From Candidatus Nitrosotalea sp. TS (lineage in GTDB: Archaea; Thermoproteota; Nitrososphaeria; Nitrososphaerales; Nitrosopumilaceae), in assembly GCF_011319465.1 (NCBI RefSeq), contig NZ_RCMB01000004.1, forward strand, positions 1 to 64,000: a DNA stretch of 64,000 nucleotides. Reading direction: 5' to 3'. Shown here piece after piece: positions 28,065 to 36,460 of this stretch. The notes under the pieces were generated by a model, which did not search any database, was not told the DNA's origin, and saw only the letters and a program-made list of their open reading frames with translations. Position numbers and translations under genes: made by a program. Within the stretch, counting starts at the first letter, position 1. Each line of letters starts with the position of its first letter.

Positions 28065-28766
28065 ATGGGAAAGGTTTTTGCAGTGGGAGTAGGGCCTGGC
28101 TCACCAAAATATGTTACAGATGTAGTAAAGGATATCGTGATAAATTCTGATGTCATCATTGGTTACAAGTATACGCTCAAGACAATTGAAGAGCTGACCA
28201 AAAATAAAGAAATACATGAAATCACAATGCAGGATCAAGAAGAGGCATACCAAAAGGTCTCAAAGTCACTTGGAAACAGGACTTGTGTTGTGCCGTTTAC
28301 AGGAGACGTAAATTTTTCCGAATCAGAGGTTGTTGATAGATTAATTGAAATTTTCGGCGACGTGCAGGTGATTCCAGGCATAAGCTCAGTGCAGGTAGCC
28401 GCATCAAAGGCAAGAGTGCCGCTTGACAAAAGCCGAGTCATAACTATGCATATATCAACAAGCATTGAAGAAAAAAAGCTCGAGCTCCAAAAAGCGCTAA
28501 TAGATGGACTGAGTGTGGTGCTGGTGCCGCGTCCATGGCCCAAGGAACCATCCAAACATTTCATGCAGTCAGAGATTGCAGTCTACCTGAAAAATCACGG
28601 GTTTGACACATCAAGCATGAAGGTGCATGTTTTTGAGTTTCTCACAACCGAAAAGGAGACTTGCTTTGTTGGAACGGTAAAAGATTTGGAAGGAAGACAG
28701 TTCTCTGATCTTTCCGTAATGGTGTTTGACCAGACAAGATTGGAATCTTATATCAATTTCAAGTAA
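28065..28766 (+). CDS. cbiE: cobalt-precorrin-7 (C5) methyltransferase
   Basis: 233 residues from ATG 28065. This is the tetrapyrrole-methylase fold: VFAVGVGPGSPKYVT at the start, VVPFTGDVNFSES near residue 85 (in place of GDP), VIPGISSVQVAASKARVPL, and VVLVPRPWP near residue 155. The layout matches CbiE/CobL-N, which methylates C5 of the corrin ring with SAM. A CbiT partner is not in the window. It lies alone between divergent and convergent secreted-protein genes. Confidence 0.85.
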   Translation: MGKVFAVGVGPGSPKYVTDVVKDIVINSDVIIGYKYTLKTIEELTKNKEIHEITMQDQEEAYQKVSKSLGNRTCVVPFTGDVNFSESEVVDRLIEIFGDVQVIPGISSVQVAASKARVPLDKSRVITMHISTSIEEKKLELQKALIDGLSVVLVPRPWPKEPSKHFMQSEIAVYLKNHGFDTSSMKVHVFEFLTTEKETCFVGTVKDLEGRQFSDLSVMVFDQTRLESYINFK

Positions 28767-28773
28767 TACTATT

Positions 28774-30471
28774 CTAGTGAAGGGTTGGCATAGGGCCCGT
28801 ATATGTACCGCGATCTAGGATATGAGTCTGTGTGGATGATGGAATTGAGACAATTATGCCATTCATCCATGTGTATGACGGATCATAGAACCTGGTTATT
28901 CCAGTACTATTGATGATTACCTGGAAGGTATGGCCTGGTGCAATTGAGCCGCTCTTAATCTTGCCGTCTGGAACATATGGATTGACTGTACTGTATGTTG
29001 CAGTACCGCTCCATATTGAATGAGGAACAGAGTCGTTGTTGGTCCAGATTACAGTAGTGCCAGGAGTAATCTGTACTTGATCCGGAGTATAATATCCATT
29101 AACATAGTTTTGATTTTGCTGCGAGGCAGCTCCTCCAGATGCGGATGATCCCGGCAAAATACTTACTTGCATTGGCGGCGCCGATGATATTTGCGAGATC
29201 GAAAGTATGTTACCGTTTATCCATGTGTTTGATGGATCATAGAAAGAGTATACGCCTGTTCCGGGTATTGTAAACTTGAGGCTTTGGCCCGGAGCTATTA
29301 TGCCAGTGTCTATCTTTCCATCAGGAGTAAAGGAGGGAGAGGTGATGAGTTGTTGTCCCTTGGTGCCAGTTGTGATAGATTGCTGCTGGCCGCTCACAAT
29401 TCGGTGTGCAACAGAGTCCTGGTTTACCCAAATAATTGTAGAGCCCGGTGTAACTTGTACAGAAGATGGAGACAGGTATCGATTAGTTGTGGCAGTTGAT
29501 GCCCCAGGCAATATGTTGATCTGCACTGTTTGTGTTGCAGTGGATGCTGTCATTGGACTAATCACTCCCACCATCCAGGTATAGCTTGGATCAAAGAATG
29601 TGATATCGCCAGCAGTTTGATCTGCCGGTAAATTGAGGTATTTTGCTGCTGCAGAACTAAGATAAGCTTTGGAATTGAAATTGGTTATTGTGTATTGAAA
29701 AGATTTTCCGGGAGCTATTGTGCCGCTGTCTATCATTCCGTCAGAGGTAAATGTTGGTGCGGAAGAATTTCCTCCATTAACAGATGCAACCCCGCTCATT
29801 ATTCTATGTGGCACATTGTCATTGTTTGTCCAGATTATGGTGGTGCCAGGAGCTACGGTTGTAACCGATGGTGAAAAGAAGACCAAGTTGGTTGGGCTTG
29901 ATGCGCCAGAAACTATGCTTATTCTTACAATGTTTGATTGTGTTGTATTCTGTAATGGGGTTGTTGTTTGCGAAGTTGGCGGAGTAACAGGTGGTGTGTA
30001 TGTTCCAGCAGTAATTACTTTTCCGCTGTAAATAACTTTGAATGTTTCCGAGCCCACTATCTTGCCAGTTATGCTGTAAACAACACCGTCTTGATTGCTT
30101 TGTATCTGTCTTCCAAAGAGATTGACCTGTATTGTGTTGCCGCCCTGGTCCTCTGCATTTCCTTTAAGAAGTAGAAATTTTCCATCCCGCAATAGTGTGG
30201 TTGTCCAGTTGCCAGAGTTGAGATAATTATCGCCATTGATTGTAACAAGCCCGTTATCTAGTGTGGAAAGTATGCTGCTTCCACTCTGGGTGCCTGCAGT
30301 TAGCTGTATGTCAAGTGTGGAATCAAGAATGTTCTGTGTCCCTGCTACAAAGCCTGTAGCCTCAATCAGATATTTGTCGCTTGACACAAAATCAGAATAT
30401 GCGTTAGACGGAAAACATAGTAAAACCAGAAATCCCGTAATTGCAATTAGAGATGATACACTGGACCTCAT
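28774..30471 (-). CDS. secreted protein with three cupredoxin-like domains lacking the copper Cys
   Basis: 565 residues. After a signal peptide (1-25) comes a beta domain (to about 165), a Pro/Thr linker, then three cupredoxin modules. Each has TIIWTNND- or VIWTNND-type strands with VPH/VAH (the first copper His), the SGxIAPGxxF turn, and an end FFDPSYTWMVG, FYDPSNTWING or FYDPSYTWMNG. In plastocyanin that end is Y-C-x-x-H-x-W-M-x-G; here Cys and the second His are replaced by Asp and Ser/Thr. The protein is extracellular. Binding of another metal or a purely structural role is possible. Confidence 0.85.
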   Translation of the reverse strand: MRSSVSSLIAITGFLVLLCFPSNAYSDFVSSDKYLIEATGFVAGTQNILDSTLDIQLTAGTQSGSSILSTLDNGLVTINGDNYLNSGNWTTTLLRDGKFLLLKGNAEDQGGNTIQVNLFGRQIQSNQDGVVYSITGKIVGSETFKVIYSGKVITAGTYTPPVTPPTSQTTTPLQNTTQSNIVRISIVSGASSPTNLVFFSPSVTTVAPGTTIIWTNNDNVPHRIMSGVASVNGGNSSAPTFTSDGMIDSGTIAPGKSFQYTITNFNSKAYLSSAAAKYLNLPADQTAGDITFFDPSYTWMVGVISPMTASTATQTVQINILPGASTATTNRYLSPSSVQVTPGSTIIWVNQDSVAHRIVSGQQQSITTGTKGQQLITSPSFTPDGKIDTGIIAPGQSLKFTIPGTGVYSFYDPSNTWINGNILSISQISSAPPMQVSILPGSSASGGAASQQNQNYVNGYYTPDQVQITPGTTVIWTNNDSVPHSIWSGTATYSTVNPYVPDGKIKSGSIAPGHTFQVIINSTGITRFYDPSYTWMNGIIVSIPSSTQTHILDRGTYTGPMPTLH

Positions 30472-30528
30472 TTGATTAGCTAAACCCAAAACTCGTATTT
30501 AATGGCTGGGTGTAATTTCTTCAAACAA

Positions 30529-31263
30529 TTAGGCAATTCCGGGTTGATTATCTCTTTTTGCCAGTCCATTCATGTAGCTCATTTGCTGTTCCATGAACTG
30601 TTTCCTCTTTTCCTCCTCCTCTAGTTCTTTCATGTCAAGTGGCCCAAGCTCCAAAACTTGCAAAAGTTTTGCAAGTATGAGCTGAGCCGACTTTGGCTGG
30701 ATGACATTTGGGTTGTCTATCTCTCCCAGAATGCAAATGCTGTCAAGCTGCTTTTCCTTTGCAATTCCCAGTACCAACCCATTGAATCCGGTTATCTGGC
30801 CTTGTGTGTTGAGCAGTTCCAACTTTTTCTTCTTCAGCAAGCTCAGGTGCTTTGGTGTTGTTGTAGCTGCAAACAATTTGGGTTCGGCAGGACTTGGCTG
30901 CCTCAAGGCAGCTCCAATGGAATAGAGCGTACTTACCTTGAGTTTTTTTGCCATGCCAACTACCTCATAGCACAACTCGTAGAGACGCCTGGGATCAGAC
31001 GGATTAAACTCTCCTGAAAATAATACAATGTTTTCCTTTTGCAAATAATGAAACTTGTAGCTTGACTGATCATATTTTATCAGTCCTTGCTCATACGATA
31101 CCGCTGGCGGCCAGAACGCATAGATCTCTGCAAATAATTTTGCCTTTAGTTTTTTTACAAGAAACTCCATGCCAATTCCAGCAACGTTTCCCATGTCTGG
31201 AAGTGCAGCTATCATTGCGGGCCTGTTTAGTTTTGGAAGCGTGTGGATCTTAAGGCCAAGCAT
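30529..31263 (-). CDS. PAC2-family protein (proteasome-assembly-chaperone-like)
   Basis: 244 residues. PAC2 features are RPAMIAALPDMGNVAGIGMEFL near the start, VLFSGEFNP, LYSIGAALRQPSP and FNGLVLGIAKEKQLDSICILGEI. A charged helical end (MKELEEEEKRKQF) follows. Archaeal homologues of eukaryotic PAC1/PAC2 exist, but their role in proteasome assembly is unproven; ATP-grasp-like association is another idea. Single gene. Confidence 0.85.
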   Translation of the reverse strand: MLGLKIHTLPKLNRPAMIAALPDMGNVAGIGMEFLVKKLKAKLFAEIYAFWPPAVSYEQGLIKYDQSSYKFHYLQKENIVLFSGEFNPSDPRRLYELCYEVVGMAKKLKVSTLYSIGAALRQPSPAEPKLFAATTTPKHLSLLKKKKLELLNTQGQITGFNGLVLGIAKEKQLDSICILGEIDNPNVIQPKSAQLILAKLLQVLELGPLDMKELEEEEKRKQFMEQQMSYMNGLAKRDNQPGIA

Positions 31264-31299
31264 TACCTTGACTGTTCTTGCGTTAAAATAAAAACGAAT

Positions 31300-31839
31300 C
31301 TAGTGTGCTTTGGGATTGACAAGTGTCGAGCCAAACTGCTGGATCATGGCATATTCAATAAATGCAGCTGCAAGCAACAGTGCAACCACAATTCCTATCT
31401 CGATTACGGTTGGACGTAACGCTTCTCTGAGGTTTCCCCTTCTCAGTATGGCATTGATGAGAAGAAAGCTTCTTGACATTCCAATGGAATATGCAATTAG
31501 CTCCATTACTCCAAAAGGCGAGAGATAGATTATTGCAAGCGGTGGAAGTTTTGCAAGTGCAGGTGTGGTGGACACTAGTGCCTTGAACGCAAGCCCGGTT
31601 GACCATGCGGCAAAGGAGCCCCACGCAATTCCAAAGCCCGGCACGAACATGGGCAGCGCAACAGTTGTGTTATGAGTGAAAATTCCTATTGCGTCAATTC
31701 CTTCCACGGTATGTTGGAACTCTTTGACAAATGATTTAGAGTCTTCTTCTGAGATATTACTTTCACTGCCAATAGAGTATGCAACTGAAAATATTGCAAT
31801 GAAGATCAGAAAAATCAGAAACCGTCTTTTTACCAACAA
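31300..31839 (-). CDS. SpoIIM/DUF95-like integral membrane protein
   Basis: 179 residues with about four helices: 8-25, 60-85, 97-120 and 147-168. FVPGFGIAWGSFAAWSTGLAF and LPPLAIIYLSPFGVMELIAYSIG match the stage-II-sporulation-M family pattern (H/E-rich PhGxxE motif in the third helix). It is a membrane protein of unknown transport or scaffolding role in archaea. The start is a TTG; no ATG is in frame nearby. Confidence 0.75.
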   Translation of the reverse strand: MLVKRRFLIFLIFIAIFSVAYSIGSESNISEEDSKSFVKEFQHTVEGIDAIGIFTHNTTVALPMFVPGFGIAWGSFAAWSTGLAFKALVSTTPALAKLPPLAIIYLSPFGVMELIAYSIGMSRSFLLINAILRRGNLREALRPTVIEIGIVVALLLAAAFIEYAMIQQFGSTLVNPKAH

Positions 31840-31914
31840 CGAGTTTGTCTTGAGGAGTTATTTGAGGGTTGACAGCTCGAACAGATTTAATTAAAAGCTG
31901 TATTATGACAGTTT

Positions 31915-33345
31915 GTGAAAGAAGAGGTATCCTCGGCAGTAACATATGCACTGAGCAAGGGATTTCAGATTCATCCTGATGCCTTTAAGATATTGGAAAA
32001 AATTGATGTAAAGGAACTCCAAAATATCATCAAGCAGGTTGTTCGTGAAAAGGCAAAGCAAAACTTGTTTTTGATAAATCAAAGTGACCTGAAGATGTTC
32101 GTAGAGTCAGAAGTTGACGACAGTGTTGAGGACAGGCATGAGATATTGTTTGACCCTACAAAAAAGGTCACGTCTGCAGAGGGAATAGATGGATTTACAG
32201 CCCTTTTTTCTGACAGATACTCAAAACTGCTTAAAATAATGATGCAGAGATCACAGGCAAAGAAGCTTACACCAATCAAAAATGTGACAGACGGCAAGCT
32301 TGGTGAGGAGGCATTTGTTGCAGGCCTCCTGATGGACAGAAAAATTGAGCGTGATGTAACTAAACTAGTAATAGATGATCCTACAGGTTCTGTTGAGATC
32401 CTTGTATGGAATCAAGAGTTGCAGGAGACTGCAAACTCGCTTTTGATGGACCAGTTTGTAATGGTGGGCGTTGCAAATGGCAAAAATGGAGGATTTATCG
32501 CAAAAGAGCTCCTAGTTCCAGATATCCCAGAACACATAGCAAACCGCTCAAAGACTGAGACGTATGCTGTCCTGATATCAGACATTCACATAGGCAGTAG
32601 ATATTTCATGGAAAAAGAGTTTACAGAGTTTATTTCCTGGCTTTCAAGCCCTGATCCAATTGCAAGAAAGGTCAGGTTTCTTTTGATATGTGGTGATATA
32701 GTTGACGGGATTGGAATCTTTCCAAATCAAGACAAGGAGTTGCTCATCATGGATATGGACGGCCAGATGGCAAAGGCGGCAGAGCTTCTAGACAAGATTC
32801 CAAAACACATCAAGACTTTCATAATTCCTGGCAACCATGACCCAGGCAGAAGGGCTCTCCCCCAGCCTGCCATACCAGAAAAACACAACATGAGTTTGTG
32901 GAACAGAGAGAACTTTTTCATGTTGGGAAATCCTGCCTTTTTGGATCTTAACGGCGTAAAGGTCTTGATGTTTCACGGCCAGAGTCTTGATGATGTAGTG
33001 GGAACCACTCCAGGCCTAAGCTATGCACAGCCGGCAAGGGCTATGCGGGCATTATTGAGGACAAGGCACCTCAGCCCAATTTATGGAAAGCGCACCCCAA
33101 TTGCACCAGAGCTTGAAGATTTTATGGTGATAAATGAGGTCCCCGATATCTTTCATTCAGGCCATGTTCATGTCGTTGATCTTGACATGTACAAGGGAAC
33201 ATTGATAGTAAATTCCGGGGCCTGGCAGAGCCAGACGGGATTCCAGGCAAGTGGCGGCATTGTCCCAACACCTGGAATAGCCGTAATCATAAACTTGGCC
33301 ACAATGAAGGTCTTTACAAAAGACTTTACCGAAAAGGAAGACTAG
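31915..33345 (+). CDS. polB: DNA polymerase D small subunit (DP1)
   Basis: 476 residues. The N-terminal part is helical. It is followed by an OB fold (GLLMDRKIERDV, GSVEILVWN) and a calcineurin-type phosphoesterase domain: ISDIHIGS, ICGDIVDG, IPGNHDPGRR, MFHGQSLDD and HSGHVHV. All metal-binding motifs are present, so the 3'-5' exonuclease should be active. DP1 pairs with DP2, encoded 4.3 kb downstream. Its stop abuts the end of orc1/cdc6, an arrangement seen around archaeal origins. Confidence 0.96.
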   Translation: MKEEVSSAVTYALSKGFQIHPDAFKILEKIDVKELQNIIKQVVREKAKQNLFLINQSDLKMFVESEVDDSVEDRHEILFDPTKKVTSAEGIDGFTALFSDRYSKLLKIMMQRSQAKKLTPIKNVTDGKLGEEAFVAGLLMDRKIERDVTKLVIDDPTGSVEILVWNQELQETANSLLMDQFVMVGVANGKNGGFIAKELLVPDIPEHIANRSKTETYAVLISDIHIGSRYFMEKEFTEFISWLSSPDPIARKVRFLLICGDIVDGIGIFPNQDKELLIMDMDGQMAKAAELLDKIPKHIKTFIIPGNHDPGRRALPQPAIPEKHNMSLWNRENFFMLGNPAFLDLNGVKVLMFHGQSLDDVVGTTPGLSYAQPARAMRALLRTRHLSPIYGKRTPIAPELEDFMVINEVPDIFHSGHVHVVDLDMYKGTLIVNSGAWQSQTGFQASGGIVPTPGIAVIINLATMKVFTKDFTEKED

Positions 33346-34587
33346 CTACACCAAGTCTTCCAAGGACAAGTCTTCCTTGAATGCTTTTTTTACAGTATCT
33401 GGATTTAATGTTAAAGCAAATTTCTTTGTTCTTCCATGCATGCCTTGATGGATTATCTTGCCTGAGATAAGGCCTGTCATCTCGATCTCGCTTAGCATCT
33501 GGGTCACTCTGCGCTGTGTAAGCTCCTTCTGTCTTGTGACCTTGCAGAGGTTCTTGTAGGATTGGTATATCTCGCCTGTCGTGCTGCCGTTTGCCTTCAT
33601 TACTGCAAGTATGAGTAATTTTTCATGGAGGGGGTATGAGTTGAGCGCGGTTGTTTCCTTGTCCTCTTCCATCTTCAGCGAGGCCCTGCGGATGTGGTCT
33701 TCTTTTACCGTATCTGACTGTTCCCGTTCTGCTATCTCGCCTGCCACACGAAGCAGGTCTATTGCCCGCCTGGCATCGCCATGCTCCTGGCCTGACATTG
33801 CAGAACATAGGTTCAGGGCTGCAGGCTCCACTATGTTTGGAACAAAGGCTTCCTTGATCCTGTCTGTCAGTATCTCATTGATCTGGTTAACCGTATAATT
33901 GGTAAAGACAATCTCCTCCTCACTTAGGCTGCTTAGTACGCGGGGGTCCAGCCTTTCCTTGAATGTCAGGTCATTTGATATGCCAATCAGGGTAAGTGAG
34001 CCTTTCTTCAGTCTCTCGTTTGCCCGTGTTAACGAATAGAAGACATCCTTTCCTGACTTTGATACAAGTTCTGCCAGATAGTCAATTTCATCTACCACAA
34101 AGACCGTGTTGAGGCCATTGTTTTGAATTACCGCCATCAGCCTGTTGAAAACTTCACTGATTGATAATCCGGTTGTTGGTAGCTCCTTTTGTGATGTAAG
34201 TCCCAACTGTCGGCCAAACTTTACCAACAGGCCATATAACGTGGTTTCTTCCTTTGCGTTTGCGTATAGTAGTTGTATTGGAAATGAGCCGTCCTTGACC
34301 CTCTCCTGAATCTTATCTAGTACTTTTTTTACAACTAGTGTCTTGCCTGTTCCCGGCTTGCCATATATCAAAAGGTTTGATGGCCTAGCTTTTTTTAGTA
34401 ATGGAATAAGCGATTGGGTAACTATTTTTTGCTCTTCTTCCCTATGCAGTACCATGTTTGGTATGAATGTAAAATGCAGCACTTCCCTATTCTTGAATAG
34501 TGATTTGCCGCTTGTTGCATCATCAAGTAATTTATCAATAGGATCTCTTGTCATCAACCCACACACCATCGTTTCTTCTCTGTCCAC
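33346..34587 (-). CDS. cdc6: Orc1/Cdc6 origin-binding initiator
   Basis: 413 residues. The AAA+ domain has IYGKPGTGKTLVVKKVLD (Walker A) and VFVVDEIDYLAEL (Walker B), then sensor ISNDLTFKERLDPRV and GDARRAIDLLRVAGEIA. The C-terminal winged helix (about 330-400) has TTGEIYQSY and TQRRVTQMLSEIEMTGLI. It binds origin recognition boxes and loads MCM. It is transcribed away from the AT-rich region on its 5' side. GTG 34587 is the outermost start; the internal ATG at 34554 is also possible. Confidence 0.96.
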   Translation of the reverse strand: MDREETMVCGLMTRDPIDKLLDDATSGKSLFKNREVLHFTFIPNMVLHREEEQKIVTQSLIPLLKKARPSNLLIYGKPGTGKTLVVKKVLDKIQERVKDGSFPIQLLYANAKEETTLYGLLVKFGRQLGLTSQKELPTTGLSISEVFNRLMAVIQNNGLNTVFVVDEIDYLAELVSKSGKDVFYSLTRANERLKKGSLTLIGISNDLTFKERLDPRVLSSLSEEEIVFTNYTVNQINEILTDRIKEAFVPNIVEPAALNLCSAMSGQEHGDARRAIDLLRVAGEIAEREQSDTVKEDHIRRASLKMEEDKETTALNSYPLHEKLLILAVMKANGSTTGEIYQSYKNLCKVTRQKELTQRRVTQMLSEIEMTGLISGKIIHQGMHGRTKKFALTLNPDTVKKAFKEDLSLEDLV

Positions 34588-34784
34588 ATATGGACTCTAC
34601 CATACTAATTAGATTAGAATAGAATAACTAATTCAAATTTAGTATATCATTAATTATTTTTATTTTCTTAAAAAAAATTATTTTTAATAAAGCTAGAGTG
34701 GAAGAATAGGTGTGTGGGTGTTCCTAGAACTTGTTAACAATTAGTGAAGTTGGTGTTAAGATGGAGCCACAAAGAGCCCAAAAT

Positions 34785-34872
34785 GACCCCTTTATTTCCA
34801 CTCTAGGCGTGAAGATGGTCCTTAACATTGTTAATATGCTGGAATGGACCCCTTTATTTCCACTCTAGGCGT
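34785..34872 (+). repeat. two 26-bp direct repeats in the oriC candidate
   Basis: An identical 26-bp unit starting GACCCCTTTATTTCC and ending CTCTAGGCGT occurs at 34785-34810 and 34847-34872, 62 bp apart start to start (about six helical turns). A degenerate end CCAGGCGTGGG occurs near 34931. They could be Orc1/Cdc6 sites or regulatory boxes. Confidence 0.85.
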
Positions 34873-35014
34873 AGTTTTGGTCTATCCTTGGATAAAAGCA
34901 TGGAAAGCCTGTTAAGATGAAAAAACTATCCAGGCGTGGGCTAGGCAGTGAATGTTAACAAACTTGATTGTTAACAATTCTTCTATGATCTGTTCAAGTG
35001 TTAAGGTGTTAACC

Positions 35015-35024
35015 TGATCGATCA
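35015..35024 (+). promoter_or_regulatory. palindrome just before the 35027 gene
   Basis: TGATCGATCA is a perfect 10-bp palindrome ending 3 bp before the ATG at 35027. It could be an operator bound by that gene's own HTH protein or part of the origin region. Confidence 0.35.
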
Positions 35025-35026
35025 CG

Positions 35027-35449
35027 ATGGCCCGAAAACGAATACGAATAGACCTGGAAGACGCAGAAGGCGCCAAGTACAACCTTAGCCTAGAAGGCAA
35101 TGTTACCCGCGAAAAGATGCTAAAGATATTTGAATTAATGGATTTGATGAACATAGAGGAACCCGAGGAATCAGTACACCTTGATACCGTCGGGGCCAAA
35201 ATATGGAACATTGTGGACAAGCATTTCCCAATGGGCAAGTTCACCTCATCGGACATACTTGAAAAATATGAGGATGAGTATGAGGAGCCAATCAAACTAA
35301 GCGTGATATCCACATACCTCTCAAGGTTTGCCCTTAAGGGAAGGGTCGCAAGGGAGAGAAACGGAAAGGAATGGAACTACCAAAGTACTCAAACTAGCCC
35401 AAAAAGAACGGCCTTCAACCTAGGAAATCATTGCCTTTTTGACAACTAA
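35027..35449 (+). CDS. origin-adjacent DNA-binding-like protein
   Basis: 140 residues. The N-terminal part is basic (ARKRIRIDLEDAEGAKYNLSLEG). The C-terminal half has a winged-helix pattern (GAKIWNIVDKHFPMGKFTSSDILEKYEDEY, then LSVISTYLSRFALKGRVARERNGKEWNY). It begins right after the oriC candidate and is divergent from orc1/cdc6, so a role in origin control is possible. The last 20 residues overlap the convergent AbrB-type gene by 30 nt and may be misread. Family not recognised. Confidence 0.7.
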   Translation: MARKRIRIDLEDAEGAKYNLSLEGNVTREKMLKIFELMDLMNIEEPEESVHLDTVGAKIWNIVDKHFPMGKFTSSDILEKYEDEYEEPIKLSVISTYLSRFALKGRVARERNGKEWNYQSTQTSPKRTAFNLGNHCLFDN

Positions 35450-35584
35450 ACGGTCCCCCTCTACTGTTACCTTGACATAGTCTCCCTTCTGAAGGTCAAG
35501 ATATCTCCTAAAGTCCTTGGGGATTGAGATCGTGCCTGCCGAGGTTATCTTTATGAGCTGCTCCACGTCTGACACATACTTCAT
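35420..35584 (-). CDS. 54-aa AbrB/MazE-type DNA-binding protein
   Basis: Starts at ATG 35584, ends TAG at 35420-35422. The swapped-hairpin core is plain: KITSAGTISIPKDFRRYLDLQKGDYVKVTV, with the S-x-G-x-I-x-IP-K motif of AbrB/SpoVT domains. Small archaeal AbrB proteins act as dimeric repressors or as antitoxins. No toxin gene follows, so a transcription-regulator role is more likely. It overlaps the 3' end of the 35027 gene. Confidence 0.8.
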   Translation of the reverse strand: MKYVSDVEQLIKITSAGTISIPKDFRRYLDLQKGDYVKVTVEGDRLVVKKAMIS

Positions 35585-35709
35585 TATAAGTTCAATAATT
35601 TAAGATTTTATAATAAAATAAGATTAATAATTTATGCTAATTTTTCTCTATTTTTGACCCAAAAACCCATTTGGATGGTTTTGCAACAACCAAAAACCTC
35701 CAAAACCAA

Positions 35710-35725
35710 GATCAAGTTCTTGATC
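35710..35725 (+). promoter_or_regulatory. 16-bp inverted repeat upstream of the AbrB-type gene
   Basis: GATCAAG-TT-CTTGATC is a perfect 7-bp inverted repeat about 126 bp upstream of the AbrB start and 50 bp after the end of the next minus-strand gene. The surrounding C/A-rich sequence repeats CAAAACC. Possibly an operator or a weak terminator. Confidence 0.35.
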
Positions 35726-35774
35726 AAACCAGAATCAAAACCTTGTCGACTTGGATTAAACTGGGATCAAAACC

Positions 35775-36335
35775 CTACTGGCTTTCCACTGTTGGGGCCT
35801 TGAGCGACCCTATCCTAATGAGCCCTTTCTCCGTTATCTTGTAGGTAAAGGGCTTTGTCCGCATGTCTCGCTCAACCAGACCCTCCTCAAAGAGCTTCTT
35901 CATCATGCGTGATGTATGTTCCCTAGTTCTTCCTATTGTGACCTGGATGTCACGTGATGTCATGGGTTTTTCTGTGATTAATCGCAATACGTACTCTATT
36001 GCGCTTCCAAAACTCATATTATGTGTCCTCTCCTTTGGTTTCTCTTCTTTTACCTCAGTGACTATGATAGGCTCTGCCTTCTGCTCCTTTGGCCTTGGAA
36101 TTTGTGCCTGTACAAGTTCTTCAGGTTCCTTGGCAAGTTCTAGTGAATCTAACTTAATTTTCATATCTATTAACAAATTTTCATAATATTGCAATCGTTC
36201 CACCAATATTTTCAGATCATTGCTCTGTGAACCTAGGCGTGGCTTGACTTTGTTGTATATTGCTATGCACACAATGCCAATTACAAATGAAGCTATTACG
36301 CCCAAAATTGTTCCTACGTCTATGTCTACTAACAT
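35775..36335 (-). CDS. membrane-tethered winged-helix regulator
   Basis: 186 residues. One N-terminal transmembrane helix (about 8-28) is followed by a coiled coil (40-65), a charged linker, and a winged helix at about 105-180 (SAIEYVLRLITEKPMTSRDIQVTIGRTREHTSRMMKKLFEEGLVERD). It looks like a DNA-binding protein held at the membrane, a layout seen in several archaeal regulators. Target unknown. It is close to the origin candidate and other DNA-binding genes. Confidence 0.75.
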   Translation of the reverse strand: MLVDIDVGTILGVIASFVIGIVCIAIYNKVKPRLGSQSNDLKILVERLQYYENLLIDMKIKLDSLELAKEPEELVQAQIPRPKEQKAEPIIVTEVKEEKPKERTHNMSFGSAIEYVLRLITEKPMTSRDIQVTIGRTREHTSRMMKKLFEEGLVERDMRTKPFTYKITEKGLIRIGSLKAPTVESQ

Positions 36336-36460
36336 CACTACATGTCATAAGCTAATGTGATTTATCATCTTTGAGTAAAATAGTTTTACACAATACACAT
36401 CAATCACAAACATCTTTATCACAAACTACGCATGGCCTGTACGCTTACACGCACAAAAAA

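Larger units (their letters stand above)
34588..35026 (+). other. candidate replication origin (oriC)
   Basis: 439 bp without a gene, directly upstream of orc1/cdc6 and flanked 2.7 kb either side by PolD subunit genes. It holds a very AT-rich block (about 34603-34694, a potential unwinding element) and two perfect 26-bp direct repeats. GTTAAC occurs four times (34733, 34954, 34970 and 35008) with further GTTAAG/CTTAAC variants, and a palindrome ends 3 bp before the next start codon. These are the usual parts of archaeal origins; function is inferred. Confidence 0.6.

Noticed and set aside
28235-28564. 109-residue minus-strand reading inside cbiE
   Set aside because: A shadow of a well-supported methyltransferase gene.
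29276-30031. Plus-strand readings inside the cupredoxin gene
   Set aside because: Repeated beta domains produce similar shadows in each copy. The minus-strand protein has a signal peptide and conserved repeats.
34785-34872. CRISPR array
   Set aside because: Only two repeat copies, not palindromic, with a single 36-bp spacer and no cas genes anywhere in the window.
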